A stretch of DNA of 48,122 bases from Desulfobacterales bacterium HSG2 (lineage in GTDB: Bacteria > Desulfobacterota > Desulfobacteria > Desulfobacterales > 4be13), in contig JAUCGI010000018.1 in assembly GCA_030378035.1 (NCBI GenBank), positions 1-48,122 on the forward strand. The letters are read 5' to 3'. Every line of letters starts with the position of its first letter. The stretch's first letter is position 1. This document shows, piece by piece, positions 1 to 8,240 of the stretch. The position numbers were made by a program, and so were the translations under genes. The notes under the pieces were generated by a model. The model did no database searches. It was not told the DNA's origin and worked only from the letters and a program-made list of their open reading frames with translations.

Positions 1-4
1 GGAC

Positions 5-223
5 ATGGACTTGAAAGATTTTCTGAAGTCGGGAGCTTTTGCGCAGAAAACCGCCGAGCCGGGAATGTTCAGGGAATTGGATGCAACAGAACTTTATTGC
101 CCGAAATGCAAAGTGGCAGTCCCAGTTCGGAAGCGGCTTCTGCTTGTTCTTCCTGAAGGTGATAAATATGAATACCGATGTGCATTTTGCGCCGAGTCCG
201 TCGGAACAAAAATTGATCGGTGA
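5..223 (+). CDS. Small zinc-ribbon-like protein, unknown function
   Basis: A 72-residue soluble protein. Cysteine pairs CPKC (about residue 32) and CAFC (about residue 59), 27 residues apart, are what a small treble-clef or zinc-ribbon fold would use to hold one Zn ion. No signal peptide or membrane segment. The ATG at 5 is the first in-frame start inside the window; the sequence to its left is missing, so a longer protein or an upstream operon partner cannot be excluded. The stop at 221 is followed by a stretch without a convincing gene. I do not recognise a named family; small two-CxxC proteins of this size are common in sulfate reducers. That it is a gene is fairly likely; its role is unknown. 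Confidence 0.6.
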   Translation: MDLKDFLKSGAFAQKTAEPGMFRELDATELYCPKCKVAVPVRKRLLLVLPEGDKYEYRCAFCAESVGTKIDR

Positions 224-375
224 TGAACTCTTCAGAAAAATCTGACATTCATTAACAGAATGTTCTCTGAAGGTGCGGGCCGACTTGAAATCAGAGCTGG
301 TCTCAGTTGCGTCGGGTAAGGTCATGACACCCGTGAATGAACGACGGTTCGCGGCCCTGCCGCCGATGATTAAGG

Positions 376-527
376 TGCTGACGGATTTTGTGGTTCTGTA
401 TAATTTCAGGCGGTTTGGAAAACGCAGAGGCCGCGGAGAACCGCGGAGATTCGGGCGGGACTCCGCGTCCTCTGTGACCTCCGCGGTTAAAACACCGGAT
501 TCAGACCACAAAAACCGTTAGAATCAG
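376..527. repeat. Palindromic MITE-like element, family A copy, with 8-bp target duplication
   Basis: The ends are inverted copies of a motif close to CTGATTMTAACGGWTTTTG; the left end has lost about 4 bp. The interior is itself palindromic (GCGGAG...CTCCGC type). The element lies between two copies of GATTAAGG, at 368-375 and 528-535, which fits an 8-bp target-site duplication. An open frame of about 80 codons running through it is an effect of the repeat, not a gene. Confidence 0.7.
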
Positions 528-797
528 GATTAAGGAAGGCATGAGCAGGTTTGATAATGCCGGTGTTGCCGGTGTGACAGGCATCTCCAACATTGCCGGG
601 CAAACTTCACCCTCTTCGGAGGAGGCCCGGGTTTTTCAGAAGTGACGGTTGTCGGTGTTGTTAACAAAAGTCAGCTTTTACAATAAATGTTAATAAAACT
701 GTTACTTTGGTGTTTGGTTGTTTGGTGTTTGATTGTTTGATGTTTGATGTTTGAATGGATTTAAGTAAAAAAATTATTGGAAAAGGAGTAAATTGTA
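528..797. other. Intergenic region; TTTGGTG-type tandem repeat before the foldase gene
   Basis: No gene is supported here. Positions 705-755 are built of degenerate TTTGGTGT / TTTGATGT units, the same class of short tandem repeat as the arrays at 19481-19629 and 26705-26780. AAGGAG at 783-788 is the ribosome binding site of the next gene, 9 bases before its ATG. Confidence 0.6.
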
Positions 798-2678
798 ATG
801 CTCAAACTAATGCGGGAACATGCAACCAGTTGGTTAATCAAGATCATTCTGGGAGCAATTATCATTGTCTTTGTGTTGTATTTCGGGAGCGGAAGCATGC
901 GCCAGCCAAGGGCGAACCGGATTGCTTTTGTCAACGGGGAGCCGATTACTGCCGGGGAATACAGGGACGCTTACAACAAACTGGTTGACCGGTACCGTCA
1001 GTTCGGCACCAAGCTGAATCAGGATATGATAAAACGCCTTGAAAAGCAGACCCTGGACAATCTGATTGACCAGAGCCTTATGCGTCAGGAGGCGAAAAAT
1101 CTGAATATTCGGGTCACCGACAAAGAGCTTACCGACGCGATACTGAAGATGGATGTGTTTCAGACGAATGGCGTATTTAACAAAAGGCTTTACACAAATC
1201 TGTTAAACAACAACCGCCTGACACCCGAAGCCTTTGAGGATATGCAGAGGGAATCCATGCTGACAGAGAAACTGAGGTCATTCATGCTGAGCAATATAAA
1301 GGTTTCGGACCAGGAGGCTCTGGAATGGTTCAAATGGAATGATGCATCGATAAGTATCGAGTATGTGCTCTTTGAATCCAAAAAATATAAGGATATCAAA
1401 CCGACGCCCGAAGAGATAAAGGCGCATTTTGAGGAGAACAAAGATTCCTACAAAACAAAGCCGAAAGTAAAAGCCCAGTTTCTGCATTTTAAGTCGGACG
1501 ATTACAAATCAAAGATTGAACTGACGGATGAGGAGATACAGGATTACTATGACTCCAACAAGGATGAGTTTAAAGAGGAAAAGACCGTTGAGGCCCGGCA
1601 TATCCTGCTGAAGTTGGACAAAGGGAGCACGCCTGAAGTCGAGCAGGAGAAAAAGGAAAAAATCCTTGAGATTCTGGAGATGGCCAGGGGAGGCCAGGAT
1701 TTTGCGGAACTGGCAAAAACCCATTCCGAAGGCCCGACCAAAACCAAGGGGGGCGATCTTGGCGCATTCAAAAAGGGAGCCATGGTAAAACCGTTTTCCG
1801 ACAAGGCGTTCTCCATGAAGCCCGGAGAGATCAGCGACCCGGTGCGGACGAGGTTCGGATGGCATATTATCAAAGTTGAAAAGGTCAATGAAGAAAAGAC
1901 CCTGTCCCCTGAGGAGGCAAAAGGGAAAATCACCGAAAAGCTGACCGACAACAAAACAAAAGAGATTGCTTATGATGAGGCAGAGAAAGTCTATGACTCT
2001 GTTTTTGAAGGAGATAATCTGGTTAAAGTTGCGGAGACCCGGGGGCTTGAAATAAAGACGACCGATTTTTTCACAAAAAGCGGTCCCAGGAAGGGCGTTA
2101 AAAACCGCTCAAAATTCGCATCGGCCGCGTTTAAGCTTTCCCCCATGGAAATCAGCGAACCCCAGGATTTCGGAGACGGGTATCACCTCGTTCAGATGCT
2201 TGAGAAAATGCCGGAAAAGACTGAGGAATTTAAGGATGCGGAAAGAAAGGTCCGCCGGGATATCATAAAGAAAAAGCAGGAGGAGAAAGCCAACAAGGAT
2301 GCCAGCGATTTTCTGGCCGCGCTGAATGAAGAAGGCTCCATGAGTGCGGCAGGTGAAAAACTCGGCGCGACGCCCAAGACCACTGATTTTTTTAAGCGGA
2401 ATGACTCCGTTCCGGATATCGGTTATGAGCGGGAGATTGCCCAGGCCGCTTTCAAACTTTCAAATGAAAAGAAATTTCCGGATCATGTCCTTAAAGGAAG
2501 AAAAGGATATTATGTCATCGCCTTCAAGGAGAAAAAGACACCCGAACCGGAAGAATTCGAGAAAGAGAAAGAGAAGGTAAAGGAAAGGCTGTTACAGCAG
2601 AAAAAGTTCAGGACTTTTGACGCATGGCTGTCGCAAGTAAAAAAGAGAAGCGAAATTTCCATTGACGCGGATTTTTAA
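798..2678 (+). CDS. ppiD: PpiD/SurA-type membrane-anchored peptidyl-prolyl isomerase (foldase)
   Basis: A 626-residue periplasmic folding chaperone. A single hydrophobic segment at about residues 12-31 anchors the N-terminus in the inner membrane (N-in/C-out). Residues about 36-260 form a SurA/PpiD-type chaperone region rich in charged helices. A parvulin (rotamase) domain spans about 265-361, seen as VEARHILL at its start, GGDLGAF in the middle and FGWHIIKVE at its end. A second, more divergent C-terminal part contains parvulin-like remnants (YHLVQM, YYVIAF). Length matches PpiD (about 620 aa). The start is set by AAGGAG 9 bases upstream. PpiD assists folding of exported proteins near the Sec translocon. 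It lies upstream of two small genes on the same strand, which may be cotranscribed. Confidence 0.9.
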   Translation: MLKLMREHATSWLIKIILGAIIIVFVLYFGSGSMRQPRANRIAFVNGEPITAGEYRDAYNKLVDRYRQFGTKLNQDMIKRLEKQTLDNLIDQSLMRQEAKNLNIRVTDKELTDAILKMDVFQTNGVFNKRLYTNLLNNNRLTPEAFEDMQRESMLTEKLRSFMLSNIKVSDQEALEWFKWNDASISIEYVLFESKKYKDIKPTPEEIKAHFEENKDSYKTKPKVKAQFLHFKSDDYKSKIELTDEEIQDYYDSNKDEFKEEKTVEARHILLKLDKGSTPEVEQEKKEKILEILEMARGGQDFAELAKTHSEGPTKTKGGDLGAFKKGAMVKPFSDKAFSMKPGEISDPVRTRFGWHIIKVEKVNEEKTLSPEEAKGKITEKLTDNKTKEIAYDEAEKVYDSVFEGDNLVKVAETRGLEIKTTDFFTKSGPRKGVKNRSKFASAAFKLSPMEISEPQDFGDGYHLVQMLEKMPEKTEEFKDAERKVRRDIIKKKQEEKANKDASDFLAALNEEGSMSAAGEKLGATPKTTDFFKRNDSVPDIGYEREIAQAAFKLSNEKKFPDHVLKGRKGYYVIAFKEKKTPEPEEFEKEKEKVKERLLQQKKFRTFDAWLSQVKKRSEISIDADF

Positions 2679-2740
2679 ATTACAATTTGAGAAGCCAGGT
2701 TTTTTAAAAAAAATACGGTTTCTTGGAAAGAGGTGTGAGC

Positions 2741-2971
2741 ATGTCTCTGATAGATACCAGAGCAACGAAAAGATGTCCGTATTGTCATGTCATGCTGAAA
2801 GTAGCGGACACAAAATGCTTTCAATGCAAAAACAAAGTAGGACCGGCTGATGAATACGGAATCGCCAAAAAGCCGACCGACTGGTGGAGTTATATCATTG
2901 CGATTATATCGTGCGGCGGGTTTGGCTACTTTATGTACTGGCTTTTTTTCCTGAAAGACAAAGGAGGCTGA
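2741..2971 (+). CDS. Small membrane protein with N-terminal zinc ribbon
   Basis: A 76-residue protein. CPYC (about residue 12) and CFQC (about residue 26) form a four-cysteine zinc-ribbon-like knuckle at the N-terminus; one hydrophobic segment near residues 50-70 spans the membrane, so the ribbon is probably cytoplasmic. I place the start at the ATG at 2741, after AGAGGTG, rather than at an in-frame ATG 18 bases earlier that lacks a ribosome binding site. It ends 4 bases before the AMMECR1-domain gene, suggesting translation from one message. The family is not named to my knowledge; a regulatory or membrane-sensing role would be guesswork. Confidence 0.75.
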   Translation: MSLIDTRATKRCPYCHVMLKVADTKCFQCKNKVGPADEYGIAKKPTDWWSYIIAIISCGGFGYFMYWLFFLKDKGG

Positions 2972-2975
2972 AAAT

Positions 2976-3554
2976 ATGTCAACCCTGACAGATGAAGACA
3001 AAATCGCGCTGCTCAAACTGGCCCGATCCGTTATTCGGGCGGAGCTTATAAAGGACTCGCCTGTGGAGCGCCCGGAGAAGATTTCTCCTGCCATGGAAGA
3101 GAAGCGCGGATGTTTTGTAACCCTGCACAAAAGAGGGGCGCTGAGAGGCTGCATCGGTACAATAGAGCCTGTCAAATCCCTGATTTCAGGTGTGGAGGAT
3201 AACGCGCTGAATGCGGCTTTCCGGGACCCCCGTTTTCCGTCCCTGAAGGCGGATGAACTGGCCCTCATTGATGTTGAGATCAGTGTGCTGACGGTCCCCC
3301 GGGTTCTTGAGTGGGAGGACGGTGAAGACCTGAAAAGAAAACTCATACCGGGCGTTCACGGCGTTATCCTCTCCAACGGATGGCAAGGTTCCACATTTCT
3401 CCCCCAGGTATGGGACCAGCTCCCGGACAAACAGCTTTTCTTGGAACATCTTTGCCAGAAAGGAGGCATGAAAAAGGACTGCTGGACGGACAGGGAGACC
3501 GTGGTCAAGGTATATGAGGCGGAATATTTTTCCGAAATAGAGTTGTTTCAGTAA
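2976..3554 (+). CDS. AMMECR1-domain protein (AmmeMemoRadiSam protein A type)
   Basis: A 192-residue protein covering a complete AMMECR1 domain. Diagnostic segments are GCIGTIEP (the conserved LRGCIGT-type motif), NALNAAFRDPRFP, ISVLTVP and GVHGVIL followed by a Gly/Gln-rich loop before FLPQVW. Bacterial members are often adjacent to a Memo-like protein and a radical SAM enzyme; neither partner is in this window, so the activity here is unknown. The ATG at 2976 follows GGAGG with good spacing. It is the last gene of the short run that starts with the foldase gene; a palindromic element follows at 3573. Confidence 0.88.
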   Translation: MSTLTDEDKIALLKLARSVIRAELIKDSPVERPEKISPAMEEKRGCFVTLHKRGALRGCIGTIEPVKSLISGVEDNALNAAFRDPRFPSLKADELALIDVEISVLTVPRVLEWEDGEDLKRKLIPGVHGVILSNGWQGSTFLPQVWDQLPDKQLFLEHLCQKGGMKKDCWTDRETVVKVYEAEYFSEIELFQ

Positions 3555-3572
3555 CTCGACAGAGGAAGATTT

Positions 3573-3747
3573 CTGGTTCTAACGGATTTTGTGGTTCCGC
3601 AACATTTCAGCACGCCGGCAAACCGCGGAGGACACAGAGAAGGCAGAGAGCCGCGGAGATTCGGAAGGGACTCCGCGGCCCTCCGTGTCTCCTCTGTGTC
3701 CTCCGCGTTTATAAAACGGATCACACCACAAAATCCGTTAGAACCAG
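3573..3747. repeat. Palindromic MITE-like element, family A copy
   Basis: Perfect terminal inverted repeats (left CTGGTTCTAACGGATTTTG, right its reverse complement) enclose a palindromic GC-rich core made of CGCGGAGGACACAGAG-like arms. The immediate flanks (GAAGATTT and GAATATCG) agree at only 5 of 8 bases, so a target duplication is not clear for this copy. Same family as 376-527. Confidence 0.7.
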
Positions 3748-3781
3748 GAATATCGGGTGTGCCCCACCTTCGCCTGTTGCC

Positions 3782-3946
3782 ATGAGCCTGGTAAAAGATG
3801 CCCTCTGCACCACATCCGCGCCCCATTCTGACAACGCCAATTTCCTCGAAATTCTGTCTGCAAGTGTCAATCACTACACCGAGGATAAGAAAGAAGGACT
3901 GACCGCCTTTTTTGAAAATCGAAAGCCGGAATTCAAAGGTCAGTAG
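3782..3946 (+). pseudogene. C-terminal remnant of an enoyl-CoA hydratase (crotonase) family gene
   Basis: A 54-codon open stretch whose end reads KEGLTAFFENRKPEFKG, the typical C-terminal signature of crotonases (degenerate form of EGLxAFLEKRKPxFKG). The N-terminal three quarters of the family (CoA-binding and oxyanion-hole regions) are missing. The palindromic element at 3573-3747 ends 34 bases upstream, so insertion and deletion around it may have destroyed the gene. No function is expected. Confidence 0.55.
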
Positions 3947-3981
3947 TCAATGGCCTCCGGAGTGTCAAAAGCCTCCGGAGT

Positions 3982-4070
3982 GCCAAAGTTGTACTTTGGC
4001 AGCAGCCTCCAACGAAGTATTCGCAACTGTCAAAAAAACAGATTCAGACCACAAAAACCGTCAGAATCAG
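3982..4070. repeat. Short GGAGTGC palindrome and half copy of a family A element
   Basis: 3982-4000 is the perfect hairpin GCCAAAGT...ACTTTGGC preceded by CGGAGT, related to the palindromes at 5811-5898, 47142-47162 and in the 74-bp repeats. 4041-4070 is the right half of a family A element, ending CCGTCAGAATCAG. The sequence after it (AATTAAGGAAG) resembles the right flank of the copy at 376-527 and supplies the ribosome binding site of the kinase gene. Confidence 0.6.
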
Positions 4071-4092
4071 AAATTAAGGAAGCTATATAAAT

Positions 4093-5733
4093 ATGGAAAC
4101 CACAAAACTGAATTGCTGGAACTATATGAAATGCGGGAGAGAGCCGGGGGGAAAGGATTCCGAAAAACTCGGTATATGCCCCGCGGCGGCTGACGTCTCT
4201 TTTAACGGATTAAATGATGGAAAAAATGCGGGCAGACTCTGCTGGGCTGTGGCAGGCACTTTTTGCCACAAAGAAGTTCAGGGAACATTTGTTGACAAGA
4301 GAGATACCTGCATTCAGTGTGATTTTTTCAAGCTGGTTCAGGCTGAGGAGGGAATTGCAAACCTGAGCTCCAATTTTTTAAGATTTGTTCCCCATGATGC
4401 AATAAGCTCTCTTTTAAACAGCATGAATTACAGGCATGTAGAAGCGGGGGAACGCTTCATTACCCAGGGAGAGGCCGGGAACACTGCTTATATCATTCAA
4501 CGCGGGTCATGCCTGGTTGTTGTGGAAAAAGATGGCGAGCTGCATCCCGTAAACCATGTGGGCCAGGGAGATATTGTCGGAGAGATGGCAATTCTGACCG
4601 GAGAGCCGAGGATTGCCCATGTGGATGCCCAGACCGATATGGAGGTGTGGGAACTGGACAGGGAACAGTTTGACAGTTTGGCTGAACAGGAGCCCGAACT
4701 GCTGAACTTTCTGACCGAGCTTGTCGCCAATCGTTTTGATTCCACAAGGCCGATGGCGGACAGAGGCATCGGCAAATATGCTGCCACGGATATTATCGGA
4801 CGCGGGGGATACAGCATTGTTTACAAGGGTATGCATACAACCCTGAATATGCCTGCGGCCATTAAAATGATGCGGCATGATCTCGTGATGAGAGCTGATT
4901 TTCTGGATAATTTTCGGAACGAGGCCAAAGTGATTGCAAGCCTGAATCATGAAAATATTATCAGGGTGTATGATATCGAGGAGCGATACAGAACCGTTTT
5001 CATCATCATGGAATTCGTAGGGGGCATCTCTCTGAAAGATCTTATCAGACGTCTGAAAACCATACCCCCGCCGCTGGCTATTGACTTCATTATCCAGATC
5101 TGCTCCGGCCTCTCGTATGCGCATCAGAAAAACATTATTCATCGGGATATAAAACCGGCGAATATCTTTGTGCTGGAGGGCAATCATCTGAAAATACTTG
5201 ACTTCGGATTGGCGTGTCCTCCCGGAACCGAAGACTTCGAATCCCTCGGCACGCTGTTCTACATGGCTCCGGAGCAGATCGAGGGCGATCCTCTCGATTA
5301 TCGGACCGATATTTATGCTCTGGGTATCATGGCTTATGAGATGGTGGTAGGGAAAAGGCCGTTTCCCGAAGACAACTTGGCGGAACTGTTCAAAATGCAT
5401 CGCACCCGGGATGTTCCGGATCCGGGTGAAATCGTGCGGGATTTGCCGGAATCACTGCGTGAATTTATCATTAAAGCCGGTCGATGCGATCCGGAACAGA
5501 GATACAAGGATGTGGGGGAAATCCTGGAATACTTCCAACCCCTGGCCAAGGAATTCGGTTTGAAGAAGCACAGGAATCTGCTTTTGGAAAAACGGAATAT
5601 GAGCACTTTTTTCCTGGTCTACAAGGATGAGCATCAGTTGGAAGTGAGCCACCTTATGGAAGAATTCAGCACCAGACTCGAAAAAATGGGGATCATCATG
5701 AAAGGAGCGGATTTTCAGGATATACATTTTTAA
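4093..5733 (+). CDS. Ser/Thr protein kinase with two-CW and cyclic-nucleotide-binding domains
   Basis: A 546-residue soluble signalling protein. Residues 1-85 are a two-CW domain: CWNYMKCGR, then CP, then LCWAVAGTFC and CIQC, with cysteines at 8, 14, 29, 50, 58, 73 and 76. Residues about 100-215 are a cNMP-binding (Crp-like) domain with GERFITQGEAG and DIVGEMAILTGEPR. Residues about 224-490 are a complete Hanks-type kinase: Gly loop GRGGYS, AIK lysine, HRDIKPAN near 350, DFG at 370, and APE written MAPEQ. All catalytic residues are present. A short C-terminal tail (about 495-546) is unassigned. The start follows AAGGA from the repeat half copy. The downstream gene codes for a PP2C phosphatase with the same N-terminal domain, so the two probably set phosphorylation of shared targets in response to one ligand or redox/metal state. 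Confidence 0.92.
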   Translation: METTKLNCWNYMKCGREPGGKDSEKLGICPAAADVSFNGLNDGKNAGRLCWAVAGTFCHKEVQGTFVDKRDTCIQCDFFKLVQAEEGIANLSSNFLRFVPHDAISSLLNSMNYRHVEAGERFITQGEAGNTAYIIQRGSCLVVVEKDGELHPVNHVGQGDIVGEMAILTGEPRIAHVDAQTDMEVWELDREQFDSLAEQEPELLNFLTELVANRFDSTRPMADRGIGKYAATDIIGRGGYSIVYKGMHTTLNMPAAIKMMRHDLVMRADFLDNFRNEAKVIASLNHENIIRVYDIEERYRTVFIIMEFVGGISLKDLIRRLKTIPPPLAIDFIIQICSGLSYAHQKNIIHRDIKPANIFVLEGNHLKILDFGLACPPGTEDFESLGTLFYMAPEQIEGDPLDYRTDIYALGIMAYEMVVGKRPFPEDNLAELFKMHRTRDVPDPGEIVRDLPESLREFIIKAGRCDPEQRYKDVGEILEYFQPLAKEFGLKKHRNLLLEKRNMSTFFLVYKDEHQLEVSHLMEEFSTRLEKMGIIMKGADFQDIHF

Positions 5734-5751
5734 TGTATGAAATATATGGAT

Positions 5752-5784
5752 AAGGAGTACGGAGTTACTCTGCGCTCCTTTTTT
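5752..5784 (+). terminator. Probable rho-independent terminator after the kinase gene
   Basis: AAGGAG (5752-5757) pairs with CTCCTT (5775-5780), with additional inner pairing of GAGT and ACTC, followed by a run of T. It lies 19 bases past the kinase stop, so the phosphatase gene may have its own promoter. Confidence 0.65.
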
Positions 5785-5804
5785 AAACCTCAGACATATC
5801 GGAA

Positions 5805-5904
5805 GGAGGAGTGCTAAAATAAAATTTTAGCACATTTTTTCAGTGGGGCCCCGTTTGTGCCAAAATTTTATTTCAGTGCTAAAATTTCATTTTAGCACTC
5901 CTCC
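5805..5904. repeat. Paired GGAGTGCTAAAAT palindromes
   Basis: Two 23-bp hairpins, 5811-5833 and 5876-5898, each GTGCTAAAAT joined to ATTTTAGCAC by a 3-base loop, themselves face each other as a larger inverted repeat (GGAGGAGTGCTAAAAT at 5805 and its complement ending at 5904). The same motif occurs at 47142-47162. Confidence 0.7.
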
Positions 5905-5947
5905 AAAATTTCCGACAATTTCTGCCAAAATGCGGAAGGATGATAAA

Positions 5948-6961
5948 ATGGTGACCGGAAAACAGAATTGCTGGGACTACATGAAATGCGGGAGAGAGGC
6001 CGGGGGCGATAAGAGTGCGGAACTTGGGGTGTGCCCTGTTGCAGTCAATCCTGTCTTTGACGGGTTCAACCTGGGTAAGAACTGCGGCAGAATGTGCTGG
6101 CTGATTGCAGGCACATTTTGCGGGGGAGAGGTCCAGGGGAGGTTTGCCGAAAAACAGATTTCCTGCAAAAACTGCGAGTTCTACAAACAGGTCCATATGG
6201 AAGAAGGAGCCACGGAGTTGTCTTCTGACACACTGAACATATCTGCCCATACTCACATCGGACTGGTCAGAAAGACAAATGAAGACCGATATCTCATCGG
6301 AAAACTGTCTGACGGTTCCGTTTTGCTGGCCGTGGCTGACGGTCTGGGCGGAGAGGTTGCCGGAGATTACGCCGCGGAAATCGTGAGGGGCAGGCTGGCC
6401 GGCGTACAGAACATATCTGAAAATAATGAGCAACAGGAGCTTTCCCGTCTTGCTCAGGATATGGATCGCACCATTCGGAGTGAGGCTGACAGAGATGCCG
6501 ACGTGGGGGGAATGGCAAGCACGCTGATCTGTGTTCTGATACGTGGCGGGTTTGCACACTGGGTGCATGTGGGGGACAGTCGGATATATTTTCTGCGTGA
6601 CAGGCAACTGACTCAGGTAACCGAGGATCAGACCCTGGCCCGGTTTCTTGTGGAAGAGGGTGAAATCACCCCGGAACAGGTCCCCACCCATTATTCCCGT
6701 CATGTGATGGATCAGTGCATCGGCTGCGGAGATTGCGAACCGGAAAGCGGCCGGCTGGAACTCAGAAATAATGATATGCTCATCCTCTCCACGGACGGAC
6801 TTCACAAAAAAATATCCCATGAAACCATGATCTCTCTCCTGAATGCCCAAACCGACCTCGAAAGCAAAGCTGAATCACTGATTCAGGCTGCTCTGGATAG
6901 CGGAGGGAAGGACAACATTACGGTGCTGTTATGTGATATCCGGAAAATTATTATGACGTAA
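5948..6961 (+). CDS. PP2C-family Ser/Thr phosphatase with N-terminal two-CW domain
   Basis: A 337-residue protein. Residues 1-85 repeat the two-CW domain of the upstream kinase almost motif for motif (CWDYMKCGR, VCPV, CGRMCWLIAGTFC, CKNCEF). Residues about 98-335 are a PP2C/SpoIIE-type phosphatase: TNEDRYLI, VADGLGGEVAGDYAA (metal-binding Asp), HVGDSRIYFLRD, LSTDGL and GGKDNITVLL. It contains the Asp residues used to bind two Mn/Mg ions. I choose the ATG at 5948, preceded by GGAAGGA, because the 35 codons upstream cross the palindromes at 5805-5904. The matched sensor domain indicates that it reverses the phosphorylation made by the upstream kinase. Confidence 0.92.
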   Translation: MVTGKQNCWDYMKCGREAGGDKSAELGVCPVAVNPVFDGFNLGKNCGRMCWLIAGTFCGGEVQGRFAEKQISCKNCEFYKQVHMEEGATELSSDTLNISAHTHIGLVRKTNEDRYLIGKLSDGSVLLAVADGLGGEVAGDYAAEIVRGRLAGVQNISENNEQQELSRLAQDMDRTIRSEADRDADVGGMASTLICVLIRGGFAHWVHVGDSRIYFLRDRQLTQVTEDQTLARFLVEEGEITPEQVPTHYSRHVMDQCIGCGDCEPESGRLELRNNDMLILSTDGLHKKISHETMISLLNAQTDLESKAESLIQAALDSGGKDNITVLLCDIRKIIMT

Positions 6962-6982
6962 GACGGACAATGAACCTAGCCG

Positions 6983-7104
6983 TGAACTTGAACTTGAACC
7001 TGAACATTCATTTTACGGGCAGGTTCAGGTATAAGTTCAGGTTCAGGTTCAGGTTCAGGTTCAGGTTCAGGTTCAAGTTTAAGTTCAAGTATAAGTTCAA
7101 GTTC
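6983..7104. repeat. Head-to-head hexamer repeat (GAACTT/AGGTTC)
   Basis: Short run of GAACTTGAAC units (6983-7004), then a longer run of the complement AGGTTC/AAGTTC, with about 25 bases between. On the transcript it can fold as a long hairpin. Downstream at 7120-7133 is the right terminus of a family A palindromic element (TTCGTTATAATCAG) without a recognisable left half. Confidence 0.8.
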
Positions 7105-7156
7105 ACAGGGATCCCTAAATTCGTTATAATCAGCAAACATAAAACATGGAGGAAAA

Positions 7157-7906
7157 ATGAGCGAATTTGAAAAAGATATTCAGGAGGTCGGCGATGAGCT
7201 GCTGGCCAAACTGGTTATGGACTCGTTTCACCGGATTATTGTCCACTACGGACAGTGGTTTGCCGAGGTGGAACATCAGTTGGGCATGGAAAGGGCGATG
7301 GAGGTGGAGCAGGAAGTTTGGCATACCAGTATGGGAAATCAGATGACGCGACTTGGGAAAACCCTCGGTTTTCCAGTTGAAGAGGGTATCCCCGCGGTCA
7401 TCAGAAATCTGCCGCGGGAGACCCTGATCGATTTACTCGAAAAGCTCGGGATCAACTGGCTGGCCAATGACGGGATCTGGTTTCAGGCGGTGGAGGGAAA
7501 GTTCGGCATGAACGATGCCAAACGCTGCAACGACACATGCTGGTCACGATATTCCCCCTTTGAAGCCGTCCGAATCAAAGAACTTCTGGAACTGCCGAAA
7601 AACGGCGGAATTCCCGCGCTGAAAAAAGCCCTTGCATTTCGCATGTATGCCCTGATCAACAAGCAGTCCATAGAAGATGTTGACGACAACTGCATTATCT
7701 TTCGCATGAATGAATGCCGGGTCCAAGGTGCCAGGAAGCGCAAAGGACTCACCGATTATCCGTGCAAAAGCGGAGGCTTGGTGGAATACACCCGCTTCGG
7801 AGAAACCATAGACTCACGCATCCAAACCGAATGCATCGGATGTCCGCCGGACGAACATCCTGATGAGTGGTTTTGTGCGTGGAAATTTACGGCGGTTGAC
7901 AGTTGA
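7157..7906 (+). CDS. Cysteine-rich cytosolic protein, DUF6125-like
   Basis: A 249-residue soluble protein. The N-terminal half is helical; the C-terminal half carries conserved-looking cysteine motifs: NECRVQGARKRKGLTDYPCKS, a Gly-rich segment leading to an ECIGCPPD motif, and WFCAWKF at the end. This pattern fits DUF6125, a family common in anaerobes, related in my judgement to the ATC-hydrolase-type fold; the enzymatic role is not established. The ATG at 7157 follows GGAGG. The final codons run directly into the heptamer array at 7895, whose first units form the stop region, so the last few residues (TAVDS) may be repeat-derived. Confidence 0.7.
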   Translation: MSEFEKDIQEVGDELLAKLVMDSFHRIIVHYGQWFAEVEHQLGMERAMEVEQEVWHTSMGNQMTRLGKTLGFPVEEGIPAVIRNLPRETLIDLLEKLGINWLANDGIWFQAVEGKFGMNDAKRCNDTCWSRYSPFEAVRIKELLELPKNGGIPALKKALAFRMYALINKQSIEDVDDNCIIFRMNECRVQGARKRKGLTDYPCKSGGLVEYTRFGETIDSRIQTECIGCPPDEHPDEWFCAWKFTAVDS

Positions 7907-8240
7907 CGGTTTACGGTTGACGGTTGACAGTTGACGGTTGACGGTTGACGGTTGACGGTTGACAGTTGACGGTTGACGGTTGACGGTTGACCGTAAACCG
8001 TAAACCGTAAACCGTAAACCGCCAACCGTAAACCGTAAACCGTAAACCGCCAACCGTAAACCGTAAACCGTAAACCGTAAACCGTAAACCGTAAACCGTA
8101 AACCGCAAACCGTAAACCGTAAACCGTAAACCGCCAACCGTAAACCGTAAACCGTAAACCGTAAACCGTAAACCGTAAACCGTAAACCGTAAACCGTAAA
8201 CCGTAAACCGTAAACCGTAAACCGTAAACCGTAAACCGAT
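7895..8240. repeat. Heptamer tandem array (GGTTGAC then GTAAACC)
   Basis: About 100 bp of GGTTGAC/GGTTTAC-type units followed without a break by about 250 bp of the nearly complementary unit GTAAACC. The array starts in the last codons of the upstream gene and ends 2 bases before the coaE ATG, so it makes up the whole intergenic region. The two halves could fold into a very long hairpin. Confidence 0.9.

Noticed and set aside
273..521. 82-codon plus-strand frame
   Set aside because: More than half of it is the palindromic element 376-527; no ribosome binding site or family.
4507..5400. 297-codon minus-strand frame opposite the kinase
   Set aside because: Antisense shadow of a gene with all kinase motifs; no domain in the opposite frame.
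5879..6850. 323-codon minus-strand frame opposite the phosphatase
   Set aside because: Shadow of the PP2C gene; no recognised domain and no start signal.
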